From Acidobacteriota bacterium (GTDB taxonomy: Bacteria; Actinomycetota; Acidimicrobiia; Acidimicrobiales; Microtrichaceae): a DNA stretch of 64,000 nucleotides. The notes under the pieces were generated by a model, which was not told the origin of the DNA, made no database searches, and saw only the letters and a list, made by a program, of their open reading frames with translations. Below, piece after piece: positions 7,774 to 16,759 of this stretch. Location of the stretch: assembly GCA_003577145.1 (NCBI GenBank), contig QEUP01000010.1, positions 1-64,000 on the forward strand, given 5' to 3'. Each line of letters opens with the position of its first letter. Within the stretch, counting starts at the first letter, position 1. The position numbers were made by a program, and so were the translations under genes.

Positions 7774-8640
7774 ATGGTCGAAGACGTCGAGAGACGAGCT
7801 GCTGGGGCCGGCAGCACCGACGAGCTGCGTGAACGCTACCTGGGGCTCCTCAAATCCGCGCTGCGCAACTCGCTGTACTGGACACCGGTTCCGCCCACCA
7901 AGCTCGACCTGGTGAAGATGCAGCTTCTCAAGTGGCGGCTGGCGCTGAAGTTCCGGGGGGCCCGGTCGCGAGAGGCGCTGCGCTGGTCACCGAGCGAGCT
8001 GTACTGGACGGTCCAGGGCAACCTGTTGCCGGCACACACCCTGGGCTCGCAGGAGAACGTCGACAACGTCCAGTTCTGCGTCGAGTCGGTGCTCCGGGAC
8101 GACGTACCCGGTGACCTCATCGAGGCCGGGGTGTACCGGGGCGGTCAGGCCATCCTCATGAGAGGCATCTTGGAGGCCCATGGGATCACCGACCGGAAGG
8201 TCTTCGTCGCCGACTCCTTCGAGGGCCTGCCCGAGCCCGACGCCGACGCCAGCTTCGACGATGTGATCGCCCACGAGGTGCTCCGCAAGGTCGGGCTGTT
8301 CAGCGCGAGTGAGGACACCGTCAGGGCCAACTTCGATCGCTACGGACTGCTCGACGATCAGGTCGTGTTCCTGAAGGGTTGGTTCAGCGACACGTTGCCC
8401 CACGCCCCCATCGACCGGCTGGCGATCATGCGCCTCGACGCCGACTACTACCACTCGACGATGGACGCAATGACCAACCTCTACCCCAAGCTCTCGGTGG
8501 GTGGATGGGTGATCCTCGACGACTACGGCCACCCGCTGGGTTGCCGCAAGGCTGTCCAGGAGTACCGCGCCGAGCACGGCATCACCGACCCGATCCAGAT
8601 GGCCGACGCGCAGGTCGGCTTCTGGCAGCGCAGCGCCTGA
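7774..8640 (+). CDS. TylF/MycF-family O-methyltransferase
   Basis: 288 residues. The family (macrocin O-methyltransferase type, SAM- and Mg-dependent) is recognised by GDLIEAGVYRGGQAILM (SAM-binding loop with Glu-x-Gly-x-x-x-Gly-Gly), VFVADSFEGLPEPDA, RLDADYYHSTMDAMTNLYPKL and VGGWVILDDYG (metal-binding Asp-Asp). These enzymes methylate sugar hydroxyls of macrolides or cell-envelope glycans. No secondary-metabolite cluster surrounds it, so an envelope sugar is more likely; that is inference. ATG at 7774 has a strong GGAGGGG nine bases upstream, which settles the start although the frame is open further left. Confidence 0.85.
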   Translation: MVEDVERRAAGAGSTDELRERYLGLLKSALRNSLYWTPVPPTKLDLVKMQLLKWRLALKFRGARSREALRWSPSELYWTVQGNLLPAHTLGSQENVDNVQFCVESVLRDDVPGDLIEAGVYRGGQAILMRGILEAHGITDRKVFVADSFEGLPEPDADASFDDVIAHEVLRKVGLFSASEDTVRANFDRYGLLDDQVVFLKGWFSDTLPHAPIDRLAIMRLDADYYHSTMDAMTNLYPKLSVGGWVILDDYGHPLGCRKAVQEYRAEHGITDPIQMADAQVGFWQRSA

Positions 8641-8675
8641 CACCTGAGCGCACACCCGAATCCGGTTCTCGGCCG

Positions 8676-8696
8676 GAGGCTGTGCGCAGCTACGTT
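8676..8696 (+). promoter_or_regulatory. leaderless valS promoter
   Basis: TACGTT at 8691-8696 ends eight bases before the valS ATG, the spacing expected for leaderless transcription. There is no ribosome-binding site. The sequence around it is nearly the same as the promoter at 7714-7734. Confidence 0.5.
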
Positions 8697-8704
8697 GTCT
8701 CCTG

Positions 8705-11278
8705 ATGAGCTCAGCACCCCGTCAGCGCCTCGACCGGTGGGTCCCGGACAAGCCGAGCATCGAGGGGCTCGAGGTGAAGTGGTCCCGCGCCTGGGAGGCC
8801 GACGGCACCTACCGGTTCGACCGGACCAAGGCGCGACACGAGATCTTCTCGATCGACACCCCACCGCCCACCGTCAGCGGCTCCCTTCACGTGGGGCACG
8901 TCTTCTCCTACACCCACACCGACACGGTCGCCCGCTTCCAACGGATGCGCGGCAAAGAGGTCTTCTACCCGATGGGCTGGGACGACAACGGGCTCCCGAC
9001 CGAGCGCCGCGTCCAGAACTACTACGGCGTGCGCTGCGATCCCTCCCTCTCCTATGACCCCGGCTACGAGCCGCCCGACGCTGCCGCCGAGCAACCCGAA
9101 CCCATCTCCCGCCGTAACTTCATCGACTTGTGCCATCGCCTCACCGTCGAGGACGAGCAGGCCTTCGAGGACCTGTGGCGCACGCTGGGCCTCTCGGTCG
9201 ACTGGTCCATGACCTACGCCACCATCGACGACAGGTCCCGGCGGATCTCGCAACGGGCGTTCCTGCGGAACCTGGCCCGGGGTGAGGCCTACGCCGCCGA
9301 AGCCCCTTGCCTGTGGGACGTGACCTTCCACACCGCCGTCGCCCAAGCCGAGCTCGAGGATCGCGAACGGCCCGGCGCCTACCATCAGCTGCGCTTCCAT
9401 CACCCCGGGGGCCACGACATCCTGATCGACACCACCCGGCCCGAGCTGTTGCCGGCCTGTGTCGCGCTGGTCGCGCATCCCGACGACGAGCGCTACCAGG
9501 ACCTGTTCGGGGACAGGGTCACCACGCCCCTGTTCGGCGTGGAGATCCCGGTTCACGCTCACGCCCTGGCCGATCCCGAGAAGGGAACGGGCATCGCCAT
9601 GATCTGCACCTTCGGTGACACCACCGACGTCACCTGGTGGCGCGAGCTCGACCTCCCGGTGCGGGCGGTCATCGACTGGAACGGCCGGTTCGTCACCGAT
9701 CCGCCGTCGGGGGTCTCCGCCGAGGGCCGGTCGGCATACACCGAGCTGGCGGGCCTCACGATCAACGGGGCCAAGCGACGGGTCGTCGAGATGCTGCAGG
9801 AATCGGGCGAGATGGAAGGCGAGCCGCGCCCCATCACCCACCCGGTGAAGTTCTACGAGAAGGGCGAGCGGCCCCTCGAGATCGTGACGACCAGGCAGTG
9901 GTACATCCGCAACGGCGGCCGCGAGCAGGCCGTGCGCAGCCAGCTCCTCGAGAGGGGCGACGAGCTCGAATGGCACCCCCACTACATGCAGGCGCGCTAC
10001 GACAGCTGGGTCAACGGGCTCAACGGTGACTGGCTGGTCAGCCGGCAGCGCTTCTTCGGAGTCCCCATCCCCCTCTGGTACCCGCTCGACGGCGAGGGCA
10101 ACCCCCGGTACGACGACTACATCGTCCCCGACGAAGGTGACCTGCCGGTCGACCCGGCCAGCCTGACTCCGCCCGGCTACTCCGAGGAGCAGCGGGACAC
10201 CCCTGGCGGGTTCACCGCCGAGTCCGACATCTTCGACACGTGGGCCACCTCGTCGCTCACCCCGGAGATCGCCTGCGGGTGGGAGGAGGACCCGGACCTG
10301 TTCGAACGGACGTTCCCCATGGACGTCCGGCCCCAGGCACACGAGATCATCCGGACGTGGCTGTTCTCCACCATCGCGCGCGCACACTTCGAGTTCGGCT
10401 GCCTGCCGTGGAAGAACGCGGCGATCTCCGGCTGGGTGCTCGATCCCGACCGCAAGAAGATGTCCAAGTCGAAGGGCAACGTGGTCACCCCCATGGACCT
10501 GCTCGAGCAGTACGGCTCCGACGGTGTGCGCTACTGGGCGGCCAGCGGCCGGCCCGGCACCGACACGGCCTTCGACGAGCAGCAGATGAAGGTCGGCCGG
10601 CGCCTGGCGATCAAGATCCTCAACGCCAGCAAGTTCGCCCTTGCGTTGGGCGAAGGAGCCCCGAGCTCCCCGAGCGACGTCACCATGACCCTCGACAGGT
10701 CGCTGCTCGCGTCACTGGCCGATCTGGTCGAGGAGTCGACGCTGGCGTTCGAGGCGTTCGACTACGCACGTGTGCTCGAACGAACCGAGGCGTTCTTCTG
10801 GTCGTTCTGTGACAACTACCTCGAGTTGATCAAGGGAAGGGCGTACGGCGTGCACGGCAAGGAGGCGGCGGCTTCGGCCAGGGCCAGCCTCGATCTCGCC
10901 CTCTCCACGATCCTCCGCCTCTTCGCACCATTCCTGCCCTTCACCTGCGAGGAGGTGTGGTCCTGGTGGATGGAGGGATCGATCCACACCACCCAGTGGC
11001 CCGATGCAGCCGAGCTGCGCGCCGCGGCGGGCGAAGCCGAGCGCCTGCCTCTGCTCGCAGCGACCGAGGTCCTCACCGCGGTCCGCAAGGAGAAGAGCAA
11101 CGCCAAGGCCTCCATGCGCGCCCCGGTGGCCGGCATCGTCGTCGCTGACATCGACACTCGGATCTCAGCCTTGAAGGAGGTCGAGACCGACCTGCTCGAA
11201 GCAGCCAAGGCCGACGGGATCGTCTACCGGACTGCCGAGGCGTGCACCGTCGAGGTCACCCTCGCCGACCCTTCCTGA
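8705..11278 (+). CDS. valS: valyl-tRNA synthetase
   Basis: 857 residues; charges tRNA-Val with valine in the cytoplasm. Class I motifs are present: HVGH at 62-65 (HIGH) and KMSKS at 585-589 with the following KGN. The editing (CP1) insertion lies between, with TTRPELLPACVALVAHP and the GTGIAMICTFGD block. The anticodon-binding helical domain follows (FWSFCDNYLELIKGR and PFLPFTCEEVWSWW). The C-terminal coiled coil of proteobacterial ValRS is reduced, as in the group common in actinobacteria. Transcription appears leaderless. Essential gene, no sign of damage. Confidence 0.96.
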   Translation: MSSAPRQRLDRWVPDKPSIEGLEVKWSRAWEADGTYRFDRTKARHEIFSIDTPPPTVSGSLHVGHVFSYTHTDTVARFQRMRGKEVFYPMGWDDNGLPTERRVQNYYGVRCDPSLSYDPGYEPPDAAAEQPEPISRRNFIDLCHRLTVEDEQAFEDLWRTLGLSVDWSMTYATIDDRSRRISQRAFLRNLARGEAYAAEAPCLWDVTFHTAVAQAELEDRERPGAYHQLRFHHPGGHDILIDTTRPELLPACVALVAHPDDERYQDLFGDRVTTPLFGVEIPVHAHALADPEKGTGIAMICTFGDTTDVTWWRELDLPVRAVIDWNGRFVTDPPSGVSAEGRSAYTELAGLTINGAKRRVVEMLQESGEMEGEPRPITHPVKFYEKGERPLEIVTTRQWYIRNGGREQAVRSQLLERGDELEWHPHYMQARYDSWVNGLNGDWLVSRQRFFGVPIPLWYPLDGEGNPRYDDYIVPDEGDLPVDPASLTPPGYSEEQRDTPGGFTAESDIFDTWATSSLTPEIACGWEEDPDLFERTFPMDVRPQAHEIIRTWLFSTIARAHFEFGCLPWKNAAISGWVLDPDRKKMSKSKGNVVTPMDLLEQYGSDGVRYWAASGRPGTDTAFDEQQMKVGRRLAIKILNASKFALALGEGAPSSPSDVTMTLDRSLLASLADLVEESTLAFEAFDYARVLERTEAFFWSFCDNYLELIKGRAYGVHGKEAAASARASLDLALSTILRLFAPFLPFTCEEVWSWWMEGSIHTTQWPDAAELRAAAGEAERLPLLAATEVLTAVRKEKSNAKASMRAPVAGIVVADIDTRISALKEVETDLLEAAKADGIVYRTAEACTVEVTLADPS

Positions 11279-11333
11279 TCGGGGATCGCCTGGACGGTCC
11301 TGAGGCGACGAAGCGATCCGAGAACCAGGTTCG

Positions 11334-12359
11334 TCAGCTCGCAGAGGGCTCCTGGCGGAACCAAACCGTGCGCTGCGGGAACGGGATCTCGATGCCTTCG
11401 GCGTCGAAAGCGTCCTTGAGCCGCTGGCGCAGCTCCCGCTCGACGGCGAACTGCTGGGCGGGCTCGGTCTTGACCACCAGTCGGATTGTGACGCCGTCGG
11501 CTGCGAGCGCCTCGACACCCCAGACCTCGGGCTCACGCATCTGATCCAGCCAGTCCTCATCTGCAGCCATCGCCTCGGCGGTATCTCGTATCACCTCTTT
11601 CGCCCGCTCCAGATCGGTCTCGTAGGCGACGGCGATGTCGATCAGGGCCCGGGCCCAGTCCTGGGACTTGTTGCCGACCGCCAGGATCTCCCCGTTCGGG
11701 ACATGCCAGACCGTCCCTGACACGTCCCGCAGCCTCGTGGAACGCAGGGTGACCCGCTCGACCACCCCGCTGGGGCCGGTACCCACCGACTCGCTCAAGT
11801 CGATGATGTCACCGACCCCGTACTGGTCCTCGATCACCACGAACAGGCCGGCGATGAAGTCCTTCACCAGGCTCTGCGCACCGAAGCCCAACGCCACCCC
11901 GGCGATGCCCGCACCGGCGACCAGCGGACCGAGGTTGATCCCCACCTGACCGAGGGCAACGAGGACCGCCACCGAGTAGATGGTTATGCTCGCCACACTG
12001 CGCAGAACCGACTCGATGGCGTTGGCCCGGGCATCTGCTCGCTTGCTCGGCTCGCCACGTGACAACACCGAGCGCGGCAGGTTGCTCCTCACCTCCCGAC
12101 CGGTGGTCCGTACACGCCGGGCCATCTTGGTGATCGCCCGGCGGACCAACCAGTTGGCGATCCAGGCCGCCAACAGGGCAAGCAGGATGACCAGTGGGAT
12201 CTCGACGAACCACTGTGCGGCGCGCGCAAGGACCGAGTTGCCGGTCCATTCGAGGACCTTCTCGCAGGTCAACGACGGGTCGTCGCCGCAGTCCTCGAGG
12301 ACCGTGGTGACCGTCTGGGCTGTCAGCGCGCTGCCGACGTCGGTGATCTGAAACAGCAT
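11334..12359 (-). CDS. MscS-family mechanosensitive ion channel
   Basis: 341 residues from ATG at 12359, chosen because AAGGGAG lies eight bases upstream; the frame is open further but without signal. An outer segment with two Cys precedes helix 1 (about 45-65). The pore-helix signature is clear: GPLVAGAGIAGVALGFGAQSLVKDFIAGLFVVIEDQ (quoted part by part: GIAGVALGFGAQSLVKDF, then AGLFVVIEDQYGVGD), the conserved Gly/Ala helix and beta domain of MscS. The Lsm-like beta domain follows (RDVSGTVWHVPNGEI). It releases solutes on hypo-osmotic shock. Divergent from the molybdate operon. Confidence 0.92.
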   Translation of the reverse strand: MLFQITDVGSALTAQTVTTVLEDCGDDPSLTCEKVLEWTGNSVLARAAQWFVEIPLVILLALLAAWIANWLVRRAITKMARRVRTTGREVRSNLPRSVLSRGEPSKRADARANAIESVLRSVASITIYSVAVLVALGQVGINLGPLVAGAGIAGVALGFGAQSLVKDFIAGLFVVIEDQYGVGDIIDLSESVGTGPSGVVERVTLRSTRLRDVSGTVWHVPNGEILAVGNKSQDWARALIDIAVAYETDLERAKEVIRDTAEAMAADEDWLDQMREPEVWGVEALAADGVTIRLVVKTEPAQQFAVERELRQRLKDAFDAEGIEIPFPQRTVWFRQEPSAS

Positions 12360-12517
12360 TGGAAACTCCCTTGCTCGACCAGGCGGCACATCCGAGGTGC
12401 GCCGGTGTAGCCGAAGGCGCGCCGGATGGGGCTCGAACACGATAGGCAGGCGTACCCCGCCACGGCCGTCCGCTTTGCCGCTTACTGCGCTGCCATCGGC
12501 TCTGCAATCTTTTTGGC

Positions 12518-12529
12518 CCAGTTATCTGG
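12518..12529. promoter_or_regulatory. short inverted repeat in the mod operon promoter region
   Basis: CCAG-TTAT-CTGG lies 34 bp before the ATG of the HTH-TOBE regulator in an AT-rich patch (12500-12560) that stands out from its surroundings and must hold the operon promoter. It is a plausible autoregulatory site for the first gene product. The intergenic region 12360-12562 is shared with the divergent MscS gene. Confidence 0.35.
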
Positions 12530-12562
12530 CAGTTGCGAGGTATTTCTTGATATTGTCTTGAC

Positions 12563-12961
12563 ATGCGCGAATACCGGATCGGCCGGGCGGCTGAGCTGCT
12601 GGGGGTCTCCACCGACACCGTCAGACGCTGGGTCGATTCCGGCCGGCTGGGTGCGGTGCGCACCGAGGGCGGGCAGAGGCTGATCGACGGCGAGGCGCTC
12701 GCGGCGTTCACCACCGAGGTCGCCGATCAACCCGAGCCCGAGCTCATCGCCGCCCGGTCGGCCCGTAACCGCTTCACCGGCATCATCACCAGTGTCATCG
12801 TCGACAAGGTGGCCGCTCAGGTCGAGATCCAGGCCGGCCCTCACCGGATCGTCTCCCTGCTGACCCGGGAGGCGGTCGAGGAGTTGGGCCTCGAGCCCGG
12901 TGTCCTGGCCACGGCCTCGGTGAAGGCCACCAACGTCATCGTCGAGCTGCCCGCACCATGA
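12563..12961 (+). CDS. HTH-TOBE molybdate-responsive regulator
   Basis: 132 residues. An N-terminal MerR/excisionase-type helix-turn-helix (YRIGRAAELLGVSTDTVRRW, 4-23, then LGAVRTEGGQRLI) is joined to a single TOBE/Mop domain (about 66-130: ARNRFTGIITSVIVDKVAAQ, then VSLLTREAVEELGL). TOBE domains bind molybdate or tungstate, so this is probably the metal-sensing regulator of the operon it heads, in place of ModE. Its stop overlaps the modA start (ATGA at 12958). No ribosome site is seen before its ATG; an AT-rich promoter is close. Confidence 0.88.
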   Translation: MREYRIGRAAELLGVSTDTVRRWVDSGRLGAVRTEGGQRLIDGEALAAFTTEVADQPEPELIAARSARNRFTGIITSVIVDKVAAQVEIQAGPHRIVSLLTREAVEELGLEPGVLATASVKATNVIVELPAP

Positions 12962-13758
12962 TCCCGGCCGGCGCCCAGTCGAGCCGCTCGGGTGGCTCCC
13001 CACGGCGCAAGGTGCAGCGCTTCGCCGGCTCCGTCCTCTCGATCTCGCTGCTGGCAGCGGCAACGGCAACGTGCTCCTCGAGCGAACCCGACGCGATCCG
13101 CGTCCTGGCTGCGTCATCGCTCACCGATGCCTTCGAAGCCATTGCCGAGGACTTCGAGGCCGCCAATCCCGGTATCGAGGTGGAGTTGAGCTTCGGTGGT
13201 AGCTCGACCCTGGCGACCCAGATCATCAACGGCGCCCCGGTCGATGTCTTCGCTTCCGCCAATGAAGCGGTGATGGAATCAGTGGCCGACGATGTGGGCG
13301 TGATTCGCGAGCCGCAGGTGCTTGCGGCGAACGAGCTGGAACTCGCGGTCGAGCCGGGTAACCCCCTCTCTATCCGGACACCAGCTGATCTCGCCGCGCC
13401 GGGGGTTCTCGTCGCGGTGTGCCTGAAAGAGGTCCCGTGCGGCTCTGCCGCCGCCGAGATGCTCAGCAAGGCCGGAGTCGAGGTCGAACCCGCGAGCGAG
13501 GAGCCCAATGTCAGATCGGTGCTGTCGAAGGTCGAGCTGGGAGAGGTCGACGTCGGAGTCGTCTACCGATCCGACGTCTGGGCCGCCGGGGACGCGGTGA
13601 CCGGTGTGGAGATCCCCGGCGAGCTCAACGTGGTCACGGCCTATCCGGTCGCGGTGCCCGAGACGGCGTCCGATCCCGCAACAGCCCGGAAGTTCATCGA
13701 CTACGTGATGGGGCCGGGACAGCACATCCTCGAAGAGAGCGGGTTCAGCATCAGATGA
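12958..13758 (+). CDS. modA: molybdate ABC transporter, substrate-binding protein
   Basis: 266 residues. Basic N-terminus, hydrophobic segment, then TATCSSS, which can serve as a lipobox-like site for a membrane-anchored binding protein. Family features: VLAASSLTDAFEAIAEDF at the mature start, FGGSSTLATQIINGAPVDVFASA (oxyanion-binding Ser and the VDVFASA block), and GEVDVGVVYRSDV. It captures molybdate outside the membrane and delivers it to ModB/ModC. Overlaps both neighbours by four bases (ATGA), so the four genes are probably translated as a coupled unit. Confidence 0.93.
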   Translation: MIPAGAQSSRSGGSPRRKVQRFAGSVLSISLLAAATATCSSSEPDAIRVLAASSLTDAFEAIAEDFEAANPGIEVELSFGGSSTLATQIINGAPVDVFASANEAVMESVADDVGVIREPQVLAANELELAVEPGNPLSIRTPADLAAPGVLVAVCLKEVPCGSAAAEMLSKAGVEVEPASEEPNVRSVLSKVELGEVDVGVVYRSDVWAAGDAVTGVEIPGELNVVTAYPVAVPETASDPATARKFIDYVMGPGQHILEESGFSIR

Positions 13759-14588
13759 TCGGGGCAGACCCGTCGACCGTTTCGGAGAGCCGAGGCGAGC
13801 GGCCCGTCCCCCGGCCGCCCCCGGCTTTGATCCTGCTGGGCGCCGCCGCCGCCGCCTTCTTCGTGGTGCCGCTGACCGCGCTGCTGATCAGGGCGCCCTG
13901 GAGCGATCTCCCCTCGCTGCTGGGTGACCCGGCGGTCATCGCGGCGCTACGGCTGAGCGCCATCACCACCACCTCGGCAACGGTGCTCTCCCTCGTGTTC
14001 GGAGTGCCGTTGGCCTGGCTGCTGGCCAGGGCGGAGTTCCGCGGCAAGTCGCTGGTGAGGGCCTTCGTCCTGCTACCGATGGTGCTGCCACCGGTCGTCG
14101 GGGGCATGGCGCTGCTGCTCGCCCTCGGCCGGCGCGGTCTGGTGGGTCAGTGGCTCGACAGCCTCCTAGGCGTGACACTCCCGTTCACCACCACCGCAGC
14201 GGTGATCGCGACCACCTTCGTGGCGATGCCGTTCCTGGTCATAACCGTCGAGGCAGCGTTCCGCAACCTCGACTCCCGCATGGAGGACGCCGCGGTCACG
14301 CTCGGAGCGGGCACCGGCACCGTCTTCTGGCGCATCACCCTCCCGCTGGCTGCCCCCAGCATCGCCGCCGGCGCCTGCCTTTCCGCCGCCCGCGCGCTCG
14401 GCGAGTTCGGCGCGACCATCACCTTCGCGGGCAGCGTCGAGGGCAGGACGCAGACGCTGCCCCTGGCTGTTCTCGCCGCCCTCGAGTCGAACGACCCTGA
14501 CGCGGCGATCGCGATGAGCCTGGTGATGATGGCGCTTTCGATGATCATCCTGATCGCCCTGCGTCGCTACTGGCTGGCACTCCGATGA
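13755..14588 (+). CDS. modB: molybdate ABC transporter, permease
   Basis: 277 residues with five to six membrane helices. The cytoplasmic EAA loop that docks on the ATPase reads EDAAVTLGAGTGTVFWRITLP, with the conserved Gly. FVLLPMVLPPVVGGMALLLALG and ALGEFGATITFAGS are typical ModB helices. ATG at 13755 overlaps the modA stop; the frame is open 336 bases further left but lies within modA. Pore subunit of the importer, homodimer by family. Confidence 0.94.
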   Translation: MIGADPSTVSESRGERPVPRPPPALILLGAAAAAFFVVPLTALLIRAPWSDLPSLLGDPAVIAALRLSAITTTSATVLSLVFGVPLAWLLARAEFRGKSLVRAFVLLPMVLPPVVGGMALLLALGRRGLVGQWLDSLLGVTLPFTTTAAVIATTFVAMPFLVITVEAAFRNLDSRMEDAAVTLGAGTGTVFWRITLPLAAPSIAAGACLSAARALGEFGATITFAGSVEGRTQTLPLAVLAALESNDPDAAIAMSLVMMALSMIILIALRRYWLALR

Positions 14589-15637
14589 GCCTCGATCTGG
14601 ACGGGCAGATCCGGCGCGGCGAGTTCGCCGTCTCGGTCCGGCTCACCGCGTCCGAGTCCGAGGTGGTCGCCGTGCTCGGGCCCAACGGTGCCGGTAAGAG
14701 CACGATCCTCGAGACCATCGCCGGGTTACGCCGCGTCGAGTCGGGTCGATGCCGGCTGGACGGAGAGCTCGTCGACGAGCCTTCGTCAGATGTCTGGGTC
14801 GCGCCACAGCTTCGACCGGTCGGCTTCGTGTTCCAGGACTACCTGCTCTTTCCGCACATGACCGCGCTCCAGAACGTGAGCTTCGGCGTCGAATGCGGCG
14901 GTGCCGACAAGCGGCAGGCCCGGACCCGGGCCCGGGAGTGGCTCGACCGGCTCGGCATCGAGGCGCTCGCCGGCGCCAGCCCCGCGGAACTGTCCGGAGG
15001 CGAGGCGCAGAAGGTGGCACTGGCGAGAGCGCTGGCCAGAGAACCGTCTGTCCTGCTGCTCGACGAGCCACTTGCCGCGTTGGACGCCTCCTCGCGCATC
15101 GCGGTCCGTCGCGAGCTTGGCGAGCATCTCACCGAGTACGCCGGCACGACCGTGCTGGTCACCCATGACCCGGTTGACGCCTTGATCCTCGCCGACCGTC
15201 TGGTGGTCCTCGAGAACGGCGAGGTCGTCCAGGAAGGCACCGCCGCGGAGATCCGAGCCCATCCCCGCTCGGGCTACGTGGCCGACCTCGTGGGGCGCAA
15301 CCTCTTCCGGGGGGAGGCCGACCACGGCGTGATCTCGCTGAACTCGGGCGCCCGCCTGGTAACGGCGGACGATCGGTCGGGCCTGGTCTTCGCGGTCGTG
15401 GACCCCAGCGCGGTCACCCTCCACCCGACCGAGCCCCACGGGAGCGCCCGCAACGTCTGGGAGCTCGACGTGACCGCGGTGGAGCACCTCGGGTCCCGGG
15501 TGCGGGTGCTCACCAAGGGTGCACTCGAGCTGACCGCCGAGGTCACGCCCGCCGCCATCGAGGAACTGGGCATCCGAGCGGGCACCCGCATCTGGGCCAC
15601 CGTCAAGGCAACCGAGGTCCGGACCCACCCGGCCTGA
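14585..15637 (+). CDS. modC: molybdate ABC transporter, ATP-binding protein
   Basis: 350 residues. Walker A GPNGAGKST (about 32-40), Q-loop VFQDYLLFPHMTALQNV, signature LSGGEAQKVALARAL, Walker B VLLLDEPLAALD and the H-loop TVLVTHD are all intact. A C-terminal regulatory TOBE/Mop region (about 290-350, TAVEHLGSRVRVLTKGALEL) can sense molybdate and inhibit the importer. Last gene of the operon, starting on the modB stop (ATGA). The 185 bases after it (15638-15822) hold no convincing gene. Confidence 0.95.
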   Translation: MSLDLDGQIRRGEFAVSVRLTASESEVVAVLGPNGAGKSTILETIAGLRRVESGRCRLDGELVDEPSSDVWVAPQLRPVGFVFQDYLLFPHMTALQNVSFGVECGGADKRQARTRAREWLDRLGIEALAGASPAELSGGEAQKVALARALAREPSVLLLDEPLAALDASSRIAVRRELGEHLTEYAGTTVLVTHDPVDALILADRLVVLENGEVVQEGTAAEIRAHPRSGYVADLVGRNLFRGEADHGVISLNSGARLVTADDRSGLVFAVVDPSAVTLHPTEPHGSARNVWELDVTAVEHLGSRVRVLTKGALELTAEVTPAAIEELGIRAGTRIWATVKATEVRTHPA

Positions 15638-15822
15638 GGGCCCTCGAAGGGTGACCGGCGCGCTACGGGGCCTGCGGGGTCGCCGGCGACAACGTGACAG
15701 GTCTCTCACCGACGGATCGTCGGCGCGGTCGGCCCTCATGGCGCGGTTGTCGCTGTCGAAGCGATACTGGCCCTGCTCGTTGAGGAATGCGCAGCCGGTG
15801 CGGCTGCAGCCGCGGAGGACAG

Positions 15823-16752
15823 ATGTACGACGAGGAACTGCTCACTCACGTCGAGGAGGTTCGGCGGCTGAGCCTGAGCATGATCGAGGGCTTCGGCGAC
15901 GGCTCGGTCGTCTTGAGCCGGCCCACGATCGAGGCGGGTCGCTCACCCGATTCCTACGCCAAGGTCGAAGCCGCCTTCGATCGAACCATCAGCGGGCCCG
16001 GCGGGCCGCTACGGCTCAGGATCATGGTTCCCGCCGGCGAGATCGCCGGTGTGTACCTGCACCTCCATGGCGGCGGCTTCACGACCGGAGCGCCTGAGAT
16101 GGACGACGAGGAGAACTGGTCGATCGCCACCGGGGCCGGGCTGGCGGTGGTCAGCGTCGACTACCGGCTGGCACCCGAGCACCCCTTCCCTGCCGGGCCT
16201 GACGACGCCGAGGCCGCCGCGGTGTGGCTGCTCGAGTGCGCCGCAGCCGAGTTCGGGACCGAGACGTTGTGCATCGGCGGATCGTCTGCCGGCGCCAACC
16301 TGAGCGCCATCACCCTCTTGCGCGTCCGGGACCACCACGACGCCATCGAGCGGTTCTGCGCCGCCAACCTCGCCTACGGAGGCTTCGACATGAGCGGCAC
16401 GCCCAGCGCCCGCCTCGCCGACCCCCGGACACCGTTGCTGACGCCGCTGATGACCCGCACCTACCGCGACTACTACCTGCCGGACTCGAACGGCGAGGAT
16501 CGTCGCCGGCCCACGATCTCGCCTCTCTTTGCAGACCTGCGCGGGATGCCGCCGGCCCTTTTCACCGTGGGCAGCGCCGACCCCTACCTCGACGACTCCC
16601 TGTTCATGTCCCGGCGGTGGGAAGCCGCCGGGAACGAGGCTCGGCTCGATCTCTACCCCGAAGCGCCGCACGGCTTCACCATCCTCCCGTGCGCGATGCG
16701 TGACATCGCGCGACGCCGGATGGCAGGGTTCCTGAGCGAGGTGCTCGCCTGA
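15823..16752 (+). CDS. alpha/beta hydrolase, hormone-sensitive-lipase (esterase) family
   Basis: 309 residues. The oxyanion-hole motif YLHLHGGGF and the nucleophile elbow GGSSAGANLS (GxSxG with catalytic Ser) place it in the HSL/family IV esterases. DYRLAPEHPFPAGPDDAEAA is the usual helix after strand 4. Catalytic Asp and His are expected in VGSADPYLDDS and APHGF near the C-terminus. It hydrolyses carboxylic esters; natural substrate unknown. ATG at 15823 is preferred over an upstream ATG because GCGGAGGAC lies just before it. Converges with the unknown gene at 16760. Confidence 0.9.
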   Translation: MYDEELLTHVEEVRRLSLSMIEGFGDGSVVLSRPTIEAGRSPDSYAKVEAAFDRTISGPGGPLRLRIMVPAGEIAGVYLHLHGGGFTTGAPEMDDEENWSIATGAGLAVVSVDYRLAPEHPFPAGPDDAEAAAVWLLECAAAEFGTETLCIGGSSAGANLSAITLLRVRDHHDAIERFCAANLAYGGFDMSGTPSARLADPRTPLLTPLMTRTYRDYYLPDSNGEDRRRPTISPLFADLRGMPPALFTVGSADPYLDDSLFMSRRWEAAGNEARLDLYPEAPHGFTILPCAMRDIARRRMAGFLSEVLA

Positions 16753-16759
16753 CGCCCGC

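Noticed and set aside
8711-10387. 558-codon open frame on the minus strand inside valS
   Set aside because: Composition is Val/Gly/Asp/Arg-rich in the way expected of an antisense frame of GC-rich codons; valS is clear on the plus strand.
15638-15822. Possible coding remnant on the minus strand (FLNEQGQYRFDSDN)
   Set aside because: Natural-looking for only about 15 codons, no start or context, so not annotated as a gene.
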